A stretch of 64,000 nt of DNA from Pseudoxanthomonas kaohsiungensis. GTDB taxonomy: Bacteria > Pseudomonadota > Gammaproteobacteria > Xanthomonadales > Xanthomonadaceae. Each line of letters starts with the position of its first letter. The stretch's first letter is position 1. The stretch lies in contig NZ_PDWO01000008.1 in NCBI RefSeq assembly GCF_010211765.1, forward strand, positions 1 through 64,000, read 5' to 3'. Shown here one piece after another: positions 53,285 to 62,912 of the stretch. Below the pieces are notes generated by a model. The model did no database searches and was not told where the DNA came from. It saw only the letters and a list, made by a program, of their open reading frames with translations. The position numbers and the translations under genes were made by a program.

Positions 53285-53875
53285 TCAGGCGAGGCGACGC
53301 CCGCGGTACCAGCGTTCGTGCGCCAGGGCCAGCATCGGCCGGTCCTCGGCGCTGTCGCCATAGGCGTGGATGCGCCGGTACCGCGACAGGTCGTAGCGTG
53401 CGCGGATGTCGGCGGCCTTGTGCGCGCCGCGATCACCACCGAGATAGCGGCCGGTGAGGCGTCCCTCGGCCACTTCGAGCCGGTTGCACAGCAGCTCCAT
53501 GCCATGTCGGTGGCACCAGGGGGCCAGGTAAAGGTCGAGCGAGCCGGATACCAGGACCAGGGTGTCGCCGCGCGCACGGTGCCAGGCGATGCGTTCCATC
53601 ATCCAGGGACGCAGCAGGCCAGGCAGCGCTTCGTCGGCATAGCGCCGGCCGGCGGCGGCGACCGCCGCCGGATCGCCGCCGGTGAAGACCAGCCGGGTCA
53701 CGCGCGTGCGCAGGGCGGTGGCCGAAACCAGGCCCAGCCGGTAGCCGGCCAGCCAGGGTCCGACACGCCAGGCCTCGCCCGCACGCTGCTGCGGGCTGGC
53801 GATGCCGCGCAGGAAGCGGGCGTAGGTGTCGCAGGTGGTGACGGTGTGGTCGAAGTCGACCAGGGCCAGATCCAT
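53285..53875 (-). CDS. HAD-IB family hydrolase
   Basis: The 196-residue protein has HAD motif I DFDHT (Asp7, Asp9), motif II VLVSGS, a conserved Lys in HKAADIRARY and motif III YGDSAEDRPML. Such HAD-IB enzymes include phosphoserine-phosphatase relatives; the substrate cannot be inferred. It lies 85 bp before rsxB and 101 bp after metG on the same strand. Confidence 0.88.
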   Translation of the reverse strand: MDLALVDFDHTVTTCDTYARFLRGIASPQQRAGEAWRVGPWLAGYRLGLVSATALRTRVTRLVFTGGDPAAVAAAGRRYADEALPGLLRPWMMERIAWHRARGDTLVLVSGSLDLYLAPWCHRHGMELLCNRLEVAEGRLTGRYLGGDRGAHKAADIRARYDLSRYRRIHAYGDSAEDRPMLALAHERWYRGRRLA

Positions 53876-53976
53876 GGTGTCGCCGGCGCACGGGTGCCTG
53901 GGGGCAGGGTGGATGCGGTGCCGCGACAACGGCGCTGCCTGCCCGCGGCGCGTCCGCAACGCCAGGAACGTCCGCT

Positions 53977-56088
53977 TCAGCGGACGGGCATGCCAGGCTG
54001 CGCCGCGGGATCGGCGTCGAGCAGGGCCAGCGCGCCGCCGTCGAAGCCGGCGGAGAGGATCATGCCCTCGCTCACGCCGAAGCGCATCTTGCGCGGGGCG
54101 AGGTTGGCGATGAACACCACGTTGCGTCCAACCAGCTTCTCCGGTTCGCCGTAGCTGGCGCGGATGCCGGAGAAGATCTGGCGCTGACCCAGCTCGCCGG
54201 CGTCGAGCAGGAAACGCAGCAGCTTGTCGGAGCCGTCGACGAAGCCGCATTCGAGGACCTTGCCGATGCGCAGGTCGAGCTTGGCGAAATCCTCGATGCC
54301 GATGTGGGCCGTGGCCTCGCCCGCAGGCGCCGGCGCGGCTTCCGGCTTCTTCGCATCGGCCTTCTTCGCCTCGACGGGCTGGGCCGGAGCGGCGGCGAGG
54401 GTGTCCTTGGAGGCGTCGGTCATGGCGTCGATCAGCTTGGGGTCGATACGGGTGAACAGCGGGACGTAGCCGGAGGGCAGGGTGCGGCCATCGAGGTCGA
54501 TGCGGCGGTCCACCGCCAGCTCCACCCCCAGCCAGGCCTCGGCCCGGCCGATGGTCGACGGCACGATCGGCTTGAGGACGCCGGCGATGTCGGCGAACGC
54601 CTGCAGCGCGGTGCCCAGCACCAGGTGGAGTTCGTCGCGCCGCGCCGGGTCCTTGGCCAGCGCCCACGGCGCCGCCTGGGCGATGTACTCGTTGACCTGG
54701 TCGGCAGCGGCCATCGCATTGCGCGCCACCGCGGCGAAGTTGTCCTCCGCGTAGAGAGCGGCAGCCACGTCGTGCGTATGCGCGCCGACGCTGCCGAGCA
54801 GTTCGACCCGCTGGCGCCAGGCATCGCCCAGCGCCTCGGCGTCCGCGGCCAGCGCCGGCGCGGCCCACAGCACGTTGCCGAAATGCGTCTCCAGCAGCTT
54901 CGCGCAGCGGCTGGCGATATTGACGAACTTGCCGACCAGGTCGCTGTTCACGCGGGCGACGAAGTCGGACAGGTTGAGGTCCAGGTCGTCGACGCCGCCG
55001 GAGGACTTGCACGCGAAGTAGTAGCGCAGCGCATCCGGTGCCAGGCCCACGTCCAGGTAGGTGCGGGCCATGATGAAGGTGCCGCGCGACTTGGACATCT
55101 TGGCCCCGTCCACGGTCAGGTAGCCGTTGACGTGCAGGCGCGTGGGCGCGCGCAGGCCGGCGCCGTGCAGCACCGCCGGCCAGAACAGGCCATGGAAGTT
55201 GACGATGTCCTTGCCGATGAAGTGGTGCAGTTCGGCGTCGCTGCCGGCCCGGAGGATGGCATCGAAGTCCGCGCCGTTCTCCGCGCACAGGGTGCGGAAG
55301 CTGGACAGGTAGCCGATCGGTGCGTCCAGCCACACGTAGAAGTACTTGCCCGGCTGGCCGGGGATCTGGAACCCGAAGTACGGGGCATCGCGCGAGATGT
55401 CCCACGCGCGCAGGCCGCCGTCGGCGTCCAGCCACTCCATCAGCTTGGCCTTCACCCCGGGCAGCGCCACGTCGCCGGCCAGCCACTCGCGCAGGAAGCC
55501 CTCGAAGCGCCCGACCTCGAAGAAGAAGTGCTCGGAGTCGCGCATCTCCGGGGTGGCCCCGGACAGCACCGACTTCGGCTCCTTCAGGTCGGTCGGCGCG
55601 TAGGTGGCGCCGCAGACCTCGCAGTTGTCGCCGTACTGGTCCGGCGACCCGCAATTGGGGCAGATGCCCTTGATGTAGCGGTCGGGCAGGAACATGCCCT
55701 TGGCCGGGTCGTAGAACTGGGCCACGTTGCGCCGCGTGATGTGGCCGCCGGCCTCGAGGCGCGCGTAGAACTGCTCGGTCAGTTCGCGGTTCGCGGCGGA
55801 GTTGGTCGAGTCGTAATGGTCGAACGCCACGCCGAACGCGGCGAAGTCGCGCTCATGGCTGGCCTGCATGCCGGCGATGAAGGCTTCGGGCGTGACCCCG
55901 GCCTTCTCGGCGGCGAGCATGATCGGCGTGCCATGGGTGTCGTCGGCGCACACGTAGTGCACCGTGTCCCCGCGCATGCGCCGCGCCCGCACCCAGATGT
56001 CGGCCTGGATGTAGCCGACCAGGTGGCCCAGGTGCAGCGGGCCATTGGCGTAGGGCAGGGCGTTGGTGACGAGCGCAGGGCGGGTCAT
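53977..56088 (-). CDS. metG: Methionyl-tRNA synthetase
   Basis: MetRS charges tRNA-Met. The 703-residue class I enzyme has HLGH (19-22), a zinc knuckle (Cys143, 146, 156, 159), the KMSKS loop AKMSKSRGTF, and a C-terminal tRNA-binding domain (DLRIGKVLECGF) linked by an Ala/Lys/Pro spacer (about 565-595). ATG 56088 is preferred to the upstream GTG 56097. In many gammaproteobacteria metG is divergent from mrp, which here lies 6.8 kb away at 62913. Confidence 0.97.
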   Translation of the reverse strand: MTRPALVTNALPYANGPLHLGHLVGYIQADIWVRARRMRGDTVHYVCADDTHGTPIMLAAEKAGVTPEAFIAGMQASHERDFAAFGVAFDHYDSTNSAANRELTEQFYARLEAGGHITRRNVAQFYDPAKGMFLPDRYIKGICPNCGSPDQYGDNCEVCGATYAPTDLKEPKSVLSGATPEMRDSEHFFFEVGRFEGFLREWLAGDVALPGVKAKLMEWLDADGGLRAWDISRDAPYFGFQIPGQPGKYFYVWLDAPIGYLSSFRTLCAENGADFDAILRAGSDAELHHFIGKDIVNFHGLFWPAVLHGAGLRAPTRLHVNGYLTVDGAKMSKSRGTFIMARTYLDVGLAPDALRYYFACKSSGGVDDLDLNLSDFVARVNSDLVGKFVNIASRCAKLLETHFGNVLWAAPALAADAEALGDAWRQRVELLGSVGAHTHDVAAALYAEDNFAAVARNAMAAADQVNEYIAQAAPWALAKDPARRDELHLVLGTALQAFADIAGVLKPIVPSTIGRAEAWLGVELAVDRRIDLDGRTLPSGYVPLFTRIDPKLIDAMTDASKDTLAAAPAQPVEAKKADAKKPEAAPAPAGEATAHIGIEDFAKLDLRIGKVLECGFVDGSDKLLRFLLDAGELGQRQIFSGIRASYGEPEKLVGRNVVFIANLAPRKMRFGVSEGMILSAGFDGGALALLDADPAAQPGMPVR

Positions 56089-56184
56089 GGCGGGCACGAT
56101 GCGAGGGGGCGGGGATTATCGCCCGCGGCCGGTGCGGGGCCCGCCGCCACTGGCGACGCACGGGCCCATGCCCCCGGAAAAGCG

Positions 56185-56208
56185 ACGACCCGGCCGAAGC
56201 CGGGTCGC
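56185..56208 (-). terminator. Stem-loop downstream of the DUF2147 gene
   Basis: CGACCCGGC pairs with GCCGGGTCG around CGAA. It lies 23 bp past the stop of the minus-strand DUF2147 gene at 56231 and before metG. There is no T-run, so it may be a weak terminator or a mRNA-stabilising hairpin. Confidence 0.45.
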
Positions 56209-56230
56209 AGGCACGCCTGGCGGGGCGGGA

Positions 56231-56680
56231 CTACTGCCGCAGCCAGGTCTGCGACTTGCAGATGAAGGCGATGCAGCCGGACACCTCCAGCTTCTTGCCG
56301 CCCTCGACCAGTTCCATCTTCGACTTGTAGACCTTGCCCTCGTCGGGCTTGAGGATGGTGCCGCCGGCGTACTTGCCGCTGCCGGACGCCTTCATGCCGC
56401 GGATGATCTCCATCCCGGTGATCGGCTTGTTCTTGCGGTCGTCGCTGCACTTGTCGCAGACCGGATTGGGCTTGCTCGGGTTGAGCAGCTCGACGATATG
56501 GCCGCTGAGGGCGCCGTTGGGCGCCTGGGTGATCTCGACGATCGACTTGGGCTTGCCGGTCTCGCTGTCGATGGTCTTCCACTTGCCGACCACCGGGTCG
56601 GCGGCGAGGGCCGAACCGGCGGCGAACAGCGCCGGCAGCAGCAGCGCGGCGTAAATCGATTTGAAACCGGTATTGCGCAT
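56231..56680 (-). CDS. DUF2147 family secreted protein
   Basis: The 149-residue protein has a signal peptide (ending SALAA) and the DUF2147 domain: VVGKWKTIDSETGKPKSIVE, GHIVELLNPSKPNP, GMEIIRGM and a closing MELVEGGKKLEVSGC. Four cysteines (CDKC and CIAFIC) suggest disulfides or metal. Proteins of this family are small, periplasmic and uncharacterised. It is the first gene of the minus-strand group between metG and mrp. Confidence 0.88.
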   Translation of the reverse strand: MRNTGFKSIYAALLLPALFAAGSALAADPVVGKWKTIDSETGKPKSIVEITQAPNGALSGHIVELLNPSKPNPVCDKCSDDRKNKPITGMEIIRGMKASGSGKYAGGTILKPDEGKVYKSKMELVEGGKKLEVSGCIAFICKSQTWLRQ

Positions 56681-56773
56681 ATCCCCTCCAGGATGTGGGG
56701 GCCGGGCGTCGGAACCCGGGCCGTGGCGCCACTCTAGCGCAGGCGCAAGGGGATGCCTACGCCCGCGTACGGT

Positions 56774-57604
56774 TCAGCGCCCGGGCTTGTCGCCGAGGAC
56801 CGTATCGTCCGGTTCGGGGCTCCGTGGCTCGGGCGCATCGGTCTGCGGGGCGGTTGCCGGCACGCGGGAATTCGGGTTTCCGTCCGCGCCGATCTGCTGG
56901 ACCGGGCCGACGTCGACGCGACCGGTGTAGGAGCGCGCCCAGATCGAATCCTGCAGGGCGCGGTACTGCTTGGGATCCCAGTAGCGTTCGTCGTAGTACT
57001 TGGACCCGTCGATCTGGTCGTATGTTCCGCCGGGGCCGGGGACGTAGATCTTCAGCGTGCTGCTGAATCCGGTGCGGCTGCCGGTCTGCTTGGCTCGCTC
57101 GCGTCGCAACACCGCCTCGAGCCGCGGTTCGGAGGCGGCGTCGCCGTATTTCGCGTAAACCTCGCGGCCGACCTCGATGGCACGCGCGCGTTCGGCTTCG
57201 TCCAGCGCGGCCCAGTAGCGCTCGCGATGGGTGACGAAACCGTCGTAACCGCGCTCCGCCGCCAGGTCCATCCACGCATACGCACGCGGCCGATCCTGGG
57301 CCACGCCCTTGGCGGTCCAGAGCATCTCCGCGACCATGCCCTGGGAGGGCTTGTCGCCATACCAGGCCGCGCGCTGGAAGAAGTCGAAGGCGTCGGCGTA
57401 GTTGCCTTCACTGAAGCGCTTCTGCCCGTTCAGGCGGAAGCGCAGGTCCGGATGCGAAGAGAGGAAGCCGGCGCTCATCATCAGCGCGTCCTCGGTCGGA
57501 TCCGGGGGTGGCTTTCGGGTTGGCGTGTCGGCGGCGAACGCGGCCGGAGCCAGCAGCGAAGTGACCAGCAGCAATCCCGCCGCCTTCCAGTGCCTTGTGT
57601 GCAT
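56774..57604 (-). CDS. Sel1-like repeat secreted protein
   Basis: The 276-residue protein has a signal peptide (MHTRHWKAAGLLLVTSLLAP), then a Sel1/TPR-like helical region (NYADAFDFFQRAAWYGDKPS, QGMVAEMLWTAKGVAQDRPR, YAWMDLAAERGYDGF), and a proline-rich C-terminal end. Sel1-like repeats mediate protein contacts. An AGGAGG-like site precedes ATG 57604. Its partner is unknown; it sits 132 bp downstream of the S9 peptidase. Confidence 0.8.
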   Translation of the reverse strand: MHTRHWKAAGLLLVTSLLAPAAFAADTPTRKPPPDPTEDALMMSAGFLSSHPDLRFRLNGQKRFSEGNYADAFDFFQRAAWYGDKPSQGMVAEMLWTAKGVAQDRPRAYAWMDLAAERGYDGFVTHRERYWAALDEAERARAIEVGREVYAKYGDAASEPRLEAVLRRERAKQTGSRTGFSSTLKIYVPGPGGTYDQIDGSKYYDERYWDPKQYRALQDSIWARSYTGRVDVGPVQQIGADGNPNSRVPATAPQTDAPEPRSPEPDDTVLGDKPGR

Positions 57605-57736
57605 GCCATTCCTCCTTGTGGGCGCGACCGTGCGCCTGGCCATTCTGGCCGCGTCGCCGGCACGCCGGAATGGCCGTTAGTCACCCCGACCGCAGGGATG
57701 GTTCCCGGGTCGGCGGCGCCGGCCCGGGACCGGCGG

Positions 57737-59734
57737 TCAGTCGCCCCCGGCGGGTGCGCCCGCCATGGCCGCCGCCCCGATGTTGCGGTCGAAGAACGCC
57801 AGCATCTTCGTGTAAAGGGCCAGGTTGTTCTCTTCCTTGTAGAAGCCGTGCATTTCGCCGGACTGGATGAGGGTTTCCACAGGCGGGTTGCCGGCCCTGG
57901 CCAGCGCGTCGCGCATCGCCTCGGTCTGCTCGGGCACGGCGCGTTCGTCGCGCGCGCCGGCCACCAGCAGGACCGGGATGCCGACTTTTTCCGCCTGCGC
58001 GGTGGGCGAGGCGGCGAGCAGCTCGGCCTTCTCTGTCCCCAGGGTGCGGCGCAGGTACCGCTGCCCGGAGGTGCGCCTGGGGATGTCGCCCTTGGTGAAC
58101 ATCATCTCCATGTCGTAAACGCCGACGTAGCCGACCGCGCACTGGAACAGCCCCGGAGCGCGGATCGGCGCCATCAGCGAGGAGTAGCCGCCGAAGCTGC
58201 CGCCGTAGATGCAGATCCGCTCCCTGTCGGCGTAGCCCTGGTCGATCGCCCAACGCGTGGCATCGATGATGTCGTTCTGGATGCCTTGCGCCCACTGCCT
58301 GTGGCCGGCGTCGCGGAACGCATCCCCATAGCCGCCCGATCCGCGGAAGTTGACCTGCAGGACGGCGTAACCCCGGTTGGCCAGTAGTTGTGCTTCGCTG
58401 TTGAAGCGCCAGCTGTCACGTGGTCCGATCGGGCCGCCATGCGGGTTGACGATCATCGGCAGATTCTTGCCCGTCGAGCCCTTGGGCAGGGTGAGGTAGC
58501 CGTAGACGGTCGTGCCGTCGCGGGTCCTGACCGAGAACGGCTTGACCGACGCCATCTGCTTCGGGTCCAGCCACGCGCGGCCCTGCATCAGGAATCGGGC
58601 CTTGCCTGCCTTCCGGTCGTACAGGTACAACTCGCCCGGATTGCTGTCGCTGTAGACCGAGACCACTATCTGCTCGCCATCGGTGGTGGCGCTGGCGAAG
58701 TCGACCATCTGCCCGGGGAATGCGGCGGCCAGCGAGCCATAGATCTCCGCATCGGGATGCGCTTCGTCGATCAGGGTCACGGTGGGCGCGCCGGCCTCGG
58801 TGACCACCGCGATGAGGCTCTTGTCGTCGGTGGACCAGATGGTGCGGCTGATCTCGGCGACCTTGTCCTGGTGCAACGGCGTGAACGAGCCGGTGTTGGT
58901 GTCGAGCGTGCCGATCGCATCGGGCGCCTTGCCATCGCTCTGCGAGGCGTAGACCGTGCCATCGGCCGTGGTACGCACCACGCTGAGGTGCTTGCCATCG
59001 GTCCTGGACGCGTTGACCAGCGTCCAGGTGCCGTTGTCCTCGCGGCGGTAGAGCTCGCTGCGCTCGTCGTACTCGCCTTCGTCGCCGCGGCTGGACGTGC
59101 AGACCGCGAAGCGGGCCTTCTTGGCTGCGTCGAGCGTCATGCTGCATTCTGGCTTGGGTGCGCGCCCGAGCGACGTGCGACGGCCGGTGAGCGTGTCCAT
59201 CATCACCAGCTCTGTGCCCGCGCCTTCCTTGGAAAGCGGGAAGTTCACTTCCATGATCACGTTGCGGTCGTCGTCACGGAGCGTATCCAGCAGCGAGAAG
59301 CGCTCGTTGTCGACCTGCTTGTTGCGCTGGGTCGCATCCCGGGTGCCGTAGAAGATCAGCGGACGCGGCTGGCTGCCGTCGGCATTGACCGCGAACCACT
59401 CGCCGGTGCCGAACGGCTGCTCGAAGCTGCCGACCTTGCGCACCGCGGTGAACATGAGCCGCTCCGGGCTTGTCCAATGGAACGCACCGACGCTCTTGTC
59501 GTCGGGCAGCTGGTTGACCTTGACCACCGACAGGTTGTCGGTGCGCAACACCGTGAGGACGTCCTGCTCGCCCCGGTCGACGGTCATGGCCAGGTATTGA
59601 CCGTCCGGCGAAATCTTGACGCCGCTGTAGGTCGGATGCCTGACGAAATCCTCGATTGGTATGGTGGGCGCGGCGGCATGGGTGGGCGCGCTTGCGATCC
59701 CGGCAAGCAGCGCAAGGGCAATCCTGCGGTTCAT
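57737..59734 (-). CDS. S9 family prolyl oligopeptidase, secreted
   Basis: The 665-residue protein has a signal peptide (MNRRIALALLAGIASAPTHA), a beta-propeller-like N-terminal region (about 30-400) and an alpha/beta-hydrolase domain with Ser in YGGSFGGYSS, Asp in AGARDERAV and His in SGEMHGFYKE. It resembles the dipeptidyl/oligopeptidyl peptidases common in Xanthomonadaceae that feed peptides to TonB-dependent uptake. A GGAGG site precedes ATG 59734, and the receptor gene upstream ends with its own terminator. Confidence 0.93.
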   Translation of the reverse strand: MNRRIALALLAGIASAPTHAAAPTIPIEDFVRHPTYSGVKISPDGQYLAMTVDRGEQDVLTVLRTDNLSVVKVNQLPDDKSVGAFHWTSPERLMFTAVRKVGSFEQPFGTGEWFAVNADGSQPRPLIFYGTRDATQRNKQVDNERFSLLDTLRDDDRNVIMEVNFPLSKEGAGTELVMMDTLTGRRTSLGRAPKPECSMTLDAAKKARFAVCTSSRGDEGEYDERSELYRREDNGTWTLVNASRTDGKHLSVVRTTADGTVYASQSDGKAPDAIGTLDTNTGSFTPLHQDKVAEISRTIWSTDDKSLIAVVTEAGAPTVTLIDEAHPDAEIYGSLAAAFPGQMVDFASATTDGEQIVVSVYSDSNPGELYLYDRKAGKARFLMQGRAWLDPKQMASVKPFSVRTRDGTTVYGYLTLPKGSTGKNLPMIVNPHGGPIGPRDSWRFNSEAQLLANRGYAVLQVNFRGSGGYGDAFRDAGHRQWAQGIQNDIIDATRWAIDQGYADRERICIYGGSFGGYSSLMAPIRAPGLFQCAVGYVGVYDMEMMFTKGDIPRRTSGQRYLRRTLGTEKAELLAASPTAQAEKVGIPVLLVAGARDERAVPEQTEAMRDALARAGNPPVETLIQSGEMHGFYKEENNLALYTKMLAFFDRNIGAAAMAGAPAGGD

Positions 59735-59760
59735 TCGGCCTCCAAATCGTGTTTTGCAAA

Positions 59761-59788
59761 GAGAAGCCCGGCTTTCGCCGGGCTTCTC
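59761..59788 (-). terminator. Rho-independent terminator of the TonB-dependent receptor gene
   Basis: On the minus strand GAGAAGCCCGGC pairs with GCCGGGCTTCTC around a GAAA tetraloop and is followed by TTTGC. It lies 18 bp after the receptor stop and separates it from the S9 peptidase gene. Confidence 0.75.
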
Positions 59789-59805
59789 GGTCACGCACCT
59801 GGCCG

Positions 59806-62750
59806 TCAGAAGCGCCAGTTCAGGTTCAGGTAGAAACGGCGGCCGAGCGGGTCGGCGCCGATCCACGGCTGGTAGAACGGGTAGGCGGTGAAGCTGTTGT
59901 CGAGGCGGTACTGGTTGTCCAGCACGTTGACGACCTGCAGCTCGGCGCTGACGTTGTCGCCGAACCGCTTCTGAACGGACAGGTTGTACAGCATGTACGG
60001 CGGGAGCCGGCGCGGGTACCAACCGCCGGCGGCGTTGGTGCCGTCGACCGCGGCGTTGGAGTACGCCGAGCCCAGGCGGGTGCCGAATACCGTAGTGGTC
60101 CAATCGCCGTAGTTCCAGCTCACGCTGCCGCGCACGCGGCTGCGCTGGGGAGTCCAGTAGTAGGGCGAGCGGTCGCGGTAGTCGATCAGGTCGTCACCCT
60201 CGAGCTGCTTGTACTCGTTGGTCAGGACAAGCGTGTAGGCGAGGTCGGTGGTGAAGGTGCCGTAGCGGTCGGTGTCGTAGCCCCAGCGGTAGGTGGCGTC
60301 GATGCCGCTGGTATCGGTCAGCGCGGTGTTGATGTATGCGGAGTTGATCCGCTGGATGCGCTGATCGGTCGGCGCGCCCGGCGAATTCTCTCGGGTGATC
60401 AGGGTCAGCACGCTGTCGCAGATCGCCTGGCTCGGGGCCGGGCTGCCGTCGCTAAACGAACCCAGGCGGCAGGCCGCCTCGCTTTGCAGCAGGTAATCGT
60501 TGGAGAACTGCGATGCCGCGTCCTCAAGCTTGATCCGGTAGTAGTCGATCGACGCGGACATGCTGTCGGTGATGTCCCACACGAAGCCGGCGCCCCACGA
60601 CTCGCCTTCTTCTTCCTTCAGCTCCGGGTTTCCGGCGATGAGGGTCTGGGCCTGGTAGATGGTCGGGTCGCCGGTGACGTTGCACTGGGTGCGGGTGCGC
60701 GGGCCCTGCGCCGCGCCTGCGCCGGTGCCGGAACGGCAGGCGTACTCGTCGAGCACGCTCGCGAACGACGCCGAGCCCTCGGCATAGACCAGCTGCATGT
60801 CCGGGGCGCGGAAGCTGGTGGCATACGAGCCACGCAGCAGCAGGCTGTCGACCGGGCGCCATTCGAGGCCGAGGTTGTAGGTGACCGCGTCGTCGACGTT
60901 GGAGATGTCGTCGTACTGGTCCCAGCGCGCCGCCGCCTGTGCGGTCAGCGTCTCGAAGATCGGAATGCGGAATTCGGTGCCGATCGCGAAGCGGTCACGT
61001 TCGCCGACCGTACGGCCCGAGCTGGTCAGGTTGTAAATCGTCTGGTCGTCGATGGGGCGCAGCTGGTCGGTGCGCGGATCGCTGCGCAGGTCCACCGTCT
61101 GCCGGTTCCACTCGGCCACCGCCGCCCAGCCCAAGGCGCCGGCCGGCAAGTCGAAGAGGTCGCCGTTGATGTTGAAGCCGGCATTGGACGAGCTCGTCTC
61201 GCCTTCGTTGATGACCCGGGTCGAGAACGAACGGTAGATGTCGGGCGTGATCGGTGCCGACCACTTGGCCAGGTCGATGTTGTGGACCGGGTACAGGCCG
61301 GTGGCGCTGATCACGCCGGTCGAGCTGGCCCAGCCCAGGCGCGGGCCGAGGAAGTAGTTGTGCACCGCCTGGGCGAGCAGGCGCGGACGGTCCTGGCGGT
61401 AGCTGTAGTAGCCGTAGCTGCCGAAGGCGTCCCAGTTGAAGCGGTCGCCGATCACGCCGTTCACGCCGGCGGCGATGTCGTAGGTGTACTCATCGAACTT
61501 CGAAACCGCTGCCTCGGGCCCGCCCAGTTCCTCGGGCGAGAACACGCGCTGCAGCTGGACCAGGTCGCGGGTGCTGGTATTCCACAGGAACGCGGTCGTT
61601 GCACCGGTGCGGGTGGTGTTGAAGCGGTCGCCGCTGGTGCCCCAGAACTCGGTGCCGGAGCTGGCGGCCGACTCGCTTTCGAAGTAACTGGCCGTGGCCC
61701 AGGCCTGGGTGGTGTCGGTGATGTCGAACGTGCCGTGGCCGTAAACGCTCATCGCCTCCTGCTTGTTGGAGATCGAGCGGGATGCCGGCTGGGTGAAGGA
61801 GCCACAGTACAGGCCGCGCGCGCTGGTGGTGCGCGTCTCGAAGCCGAGCGCGTCGCACGCCGCCTGGCCCGGGTAGTAGGCGTTGTGGTTGACCGGGCCG
61901 TTGGCGTTGGCGACGCCGCGGATCATGATCAGCGACAGCGCCGGATTAGTGAAGTCGTAGCCGAGCGGGCCCTTGCGGGTGTCGGACAGGAAGTCGCGCT
62001 GGTCCGCGAACACGGGGTCGGTGGCGCGGTACTGCGCCGCCCACACTGCGCTCCAGCGATCGCCGGTCCTGCCGCCGAGCAGTTCGAAGCCGCCCGTGTC
62101 GCCGCCGCCATTGGCGGTGGTGCCGGCGGTCAGCCGGAGCTGGTTGCCATCGAAGTTCTCGCGCAGGACGATGTTCACCACGCCGGCGACGGCATCGGAG
62201 CCGTAGATCGCCGATGCGCCGCCGCTGAGCACTTCGATGCGCTCGACCGCCGAGCTCGGGATCGCGCGGACGTTGACCACGTTGTTGTCGCGGTTGTAGG
62301 GCTGCGGATACTGCGCCGGGCGACGGCCGTTGATCAGGACCAGCGTGTAGCCGGGTCCCAGGTTGCGCAGGTTCACGACCTGGGCATTGGGCGAGAATCC
62401 GGTGACGCCGAGGTCGCCGGTATAGGATGTGGTCGCGTTCTGGCTCAGGCTCTGGAGCATGTCCGCGACGCTCTGGAAACCTTCGCGGTCAATGTCTTCG
62501 CGGGTGACGACCGTCACCGCGGTCGGGCCCTCGATCTCGGCGCGCTTGATGCGCGAGCCGACCACCGTCACCTTGTCCAGGGTGGCGGTGCCGCCGGAGG
62601 CCGTGGCCTGCCCGGAGACGGTCTCCTCGGACGCTGCGCTCACGGTGTCGGCCTGCTGGGCGAAGGCGTGCCCGGCCAGCGGCAGGACCAGGGCGGAGAG
62701 AGGGCAGCGCTCAAGCGGTTCCGGGCAGCTCCGGAGACGTTTCTGGCCAT
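59806..62750 (-). pseudogene. TonB-dependent receptor, frameshifted in the signal peptide
   Basis: An outer membrane receptor with plug domain (KVTVVGSRIKRAEIEGPTAV, VVNLRNLGPGYTLVLINGRR, LSGGASAIYGSDAVAGVVNI) and a beta-barrel ending YLNLNWRF. ATG 62750, with AGGGG upstream, opens MARNVSGAARNRLSAAL, but the next codons are out of frame by 2 nt in the CT run at 62696-62702. Removing one CT pair restores ALVLPLAGHAFAQQ, an ordinary signal peptide end. As sequenced, only a leaderless GTG at 62643 begins the rest. Restored length is about 980 residues. It could be a phase-variable gene, a true mutation or a sequencing error. Confidence 0.8.
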
Positions 62751-62875
62751 CTAGTTTTCCCCTAAGATATTGATTTGAATCGGCTTTTCTTCCCCAGAGC
62801 CGAAACCTGAACGAGGCCGTAATGCTCGACCTGGATCGACGTTAACACGCTTTTAATTCCGTTTGCATCCATTTG

Positions 62876-62899
62876 TCACAATGACGTTCGTCACAGTGA
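62876..62899. promoter_or_regulatory. Imperfect palindrome, possible operator between receptor and mrp
   Basis: TCACAATGACGTTCGTCACAGTGA is a dyad with arms TCAC..TGACG and CGTCA..GTGA; 18 of 24 positions are symmetric. It contains two GTCACARTGA direct repeats 15 bp apart (62875 and 62890). It lies 14 bp before the mrp start in the AT-rich divergent intergenic region. Confidence 0.4.
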
Positions 62900-62912
62900 G
62901 TTCGATAATTTC

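Noticed and set aside
59656-62754. 1032-codon open frame on the plus strand opposite the TonB-dependent receptor
   Set aside because: Antisense shadow of the receptor; the receptor frame has clear plug and barrel motifs while this one has none.
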